Assembly (NCBI RefSeq): GCF_020523795.1
Contig: NZ_JAJALI010000003.1
Span: forward strand, 1-64,000
DNA length: 64,000 nucleotides
From: Ancylobacter sp. Lp-2
GTDB taxonomy: Bacteria > Pseudomonadota > Alphaproteobacteria > Rhizobiales > Xanthobacteraceae
Direction of reading: 5' to 3'
Within the stretch, counting starts at the first letter, position 1. Every line of letters begins with the position of its first letter. This document shows, piece after piece, positions 63,439-64,000 of the stretch. Under the pieces are notes generated by a model. That model saw only the letters and a program-made list of their open reading frames with translations. It did not search any database and was not told the origin of the DNA. The position numbers and the translations under genes are program-made.

Positions 63439-64000
63439 CCTCTCGACCCACTACACGCAAGGCGGCGCCACGCTGCGCGCCGTCGACGGCGTGTCGTTCG
63501 ACATCGCCAAAGGCGAGACGGTCGGCCTCGTCGGTGAATCCGGCTGCGGGAAGTCGACACTCGGCAAGTCGATCATCCGGCTGGTCGAGCCCACCGCTGG
63601 CAGCATCCGCTTCGACGGCACCGAACTTGCCACCCTCGGCAACGGCGCACTGCGCCCGCTGCGCCGGCGGCTGCAAATGGTGTTCCAGGATCCCTTCGGC
63701 TCGCTCAACCCACGCCACACGGTGGAGGAGATCCTGTCGGGCCCGCTCGCCGTGCACGGCATCGGCACAAGGCGCGAGCGGCGCGAGAAGGTGCGCGACA
63801 TCGTCCACCGCGTCGGCCTGCCCCCCGACGCGCTCGGGCGCTACCCGCACGAATTCTCCGGCGGCCAGCGCCAGCGGCTCGGCATCGCCCGCGCTCTGGT
63901 GCTCGAGCCGGAGCTGATCATCTGCGACGAGCCGGTCTCGGCGCTCGATCTCTCCATCCAGGCGCAGATCCTCAATCTGCTGGTCGGGATGAAGCGCGAG
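63416..64000 (+). CDS. dppF: DppF-like ABC ATP-binding protein (system B), cut by window edge
   Basis: The first 195 residues of an ATPase. Walker [10 protein letters not shown] is near residue 40, Q-loop [17 protein letters not shown], signature [15 protein letters not shown] and Walker [21 protein letters not shown]. This is the OppF/DppF pattern. The sequence runs off the right edge without a stop. A binding-protein gene may follow outside the window. Confidence 0.92.
   Translation, partial: MAILSVSDLSTHYTQGGATLRAVDGVSFDIAKGETVGLVGESGCGKSTLGKSIIRLVEPTAGSIRFDGTELATLGNGALRPLRRRLQMVFQDPFGSLNPRHTVEEILSGPLAVHGIGTRRERREKVRDIVHRVGLPPDALGRYPHEFSGGQRQRLGIARALVLEPELIICDEPVSALDLSIQAQILNLLVGMKRE

Overview
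The window is GC-rich DNA from what looks like an alphaproteobacterium of the order Hyphomicrobiales; a Xanthobacteraceae-like organism (Ancylobacter/Starkeya/Xanthobacter type) would fit, but no rRNA or other phylogenetic marker is present and this is an inference from gene content, Irr-type iron control and protein flavour. Genes are packed into operons with ATGA/GTGA stop-start overlaps. The few intergenic islands are AT-rich. I see no tRNA, rRNA, CRISPR array, intact insertion sequence or phage gene.

Layout. 1-1765: the start of a BamA-type gene (minus strand, cut by the window edge) and two small exported proteins. 1766-2715: a gene-free stretch holding a strongly self-complementary element and an Irr-box-like palindrome. 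2716-11411: an iron-siderophore locus with sigma factor FecI, anti-sigma FecR, a TonB-dependent receptor with a signalling domain, a FhuD-like binding protein, a FhuB-like double permease and a PvdE/SyrD-like ABC transporter. The same promoter-like motif precedes fecR and the receptor gene. 11434-14472: an OprB-type porin, a broken ferritin and a frameshifted EamA transporter. 14558-18838: a PotABCD-type ABC importer.

From about 19 kb to the right edge most genes suggest capture and desulfurisation of organic sulfur compounds. A seven-gene minus-strand operon (19122-25866) joins a tripartite tricarboxylate transporter to an RraA-like protein, an SDR lacking its usual Tyr/Lys, an aldo/keto reductase and a flavin monooxygenase. 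Divergent from it, 26012-35377 encodes a four-domain rhodanese protein, an SsuCB transporter with two tandem binding proteins, an SfnB-like flavoprotein, an FAD monooxygenase and an aldo/keto reductase. Next come ssuE-ssuC-ssuB-ssuA (35551-38759), an SfnB/DszC-like plus NtaA/DmoA-like oxygenase pair (39291-41880), a homocysteine S-methyltransferase heading a complete Dpp-type peptide importer (42020-48143), an Ssu-type importer with an oxygenase and Aap-type amino-acid transporter genes (48179-55798), and three more oxygenases followed by another Dpp-type importer that runs off the window (55874-64000).

Working together (inference): six luciferase-like monooxygenases and two acyl-CoA-dehydrogenase-fold flavoproteins would need reduced FMN, and the MsuE/SsuE-type reductase at 35551 is the only clear supplier in the window. 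Seven transport systems in this half would bring in sulfonates, sulfones, sulfur-containing acids, amino acids or peptides. Rhodanese and homocysteine methyltransferase would pass sulfur or methyl groups into central metabolism. No transcription regulator is encoded in this 45 kb. The AT-rich islands ahead of five of its transcription units share short TCTAT/ATAGA palindromes that may be a common operator.
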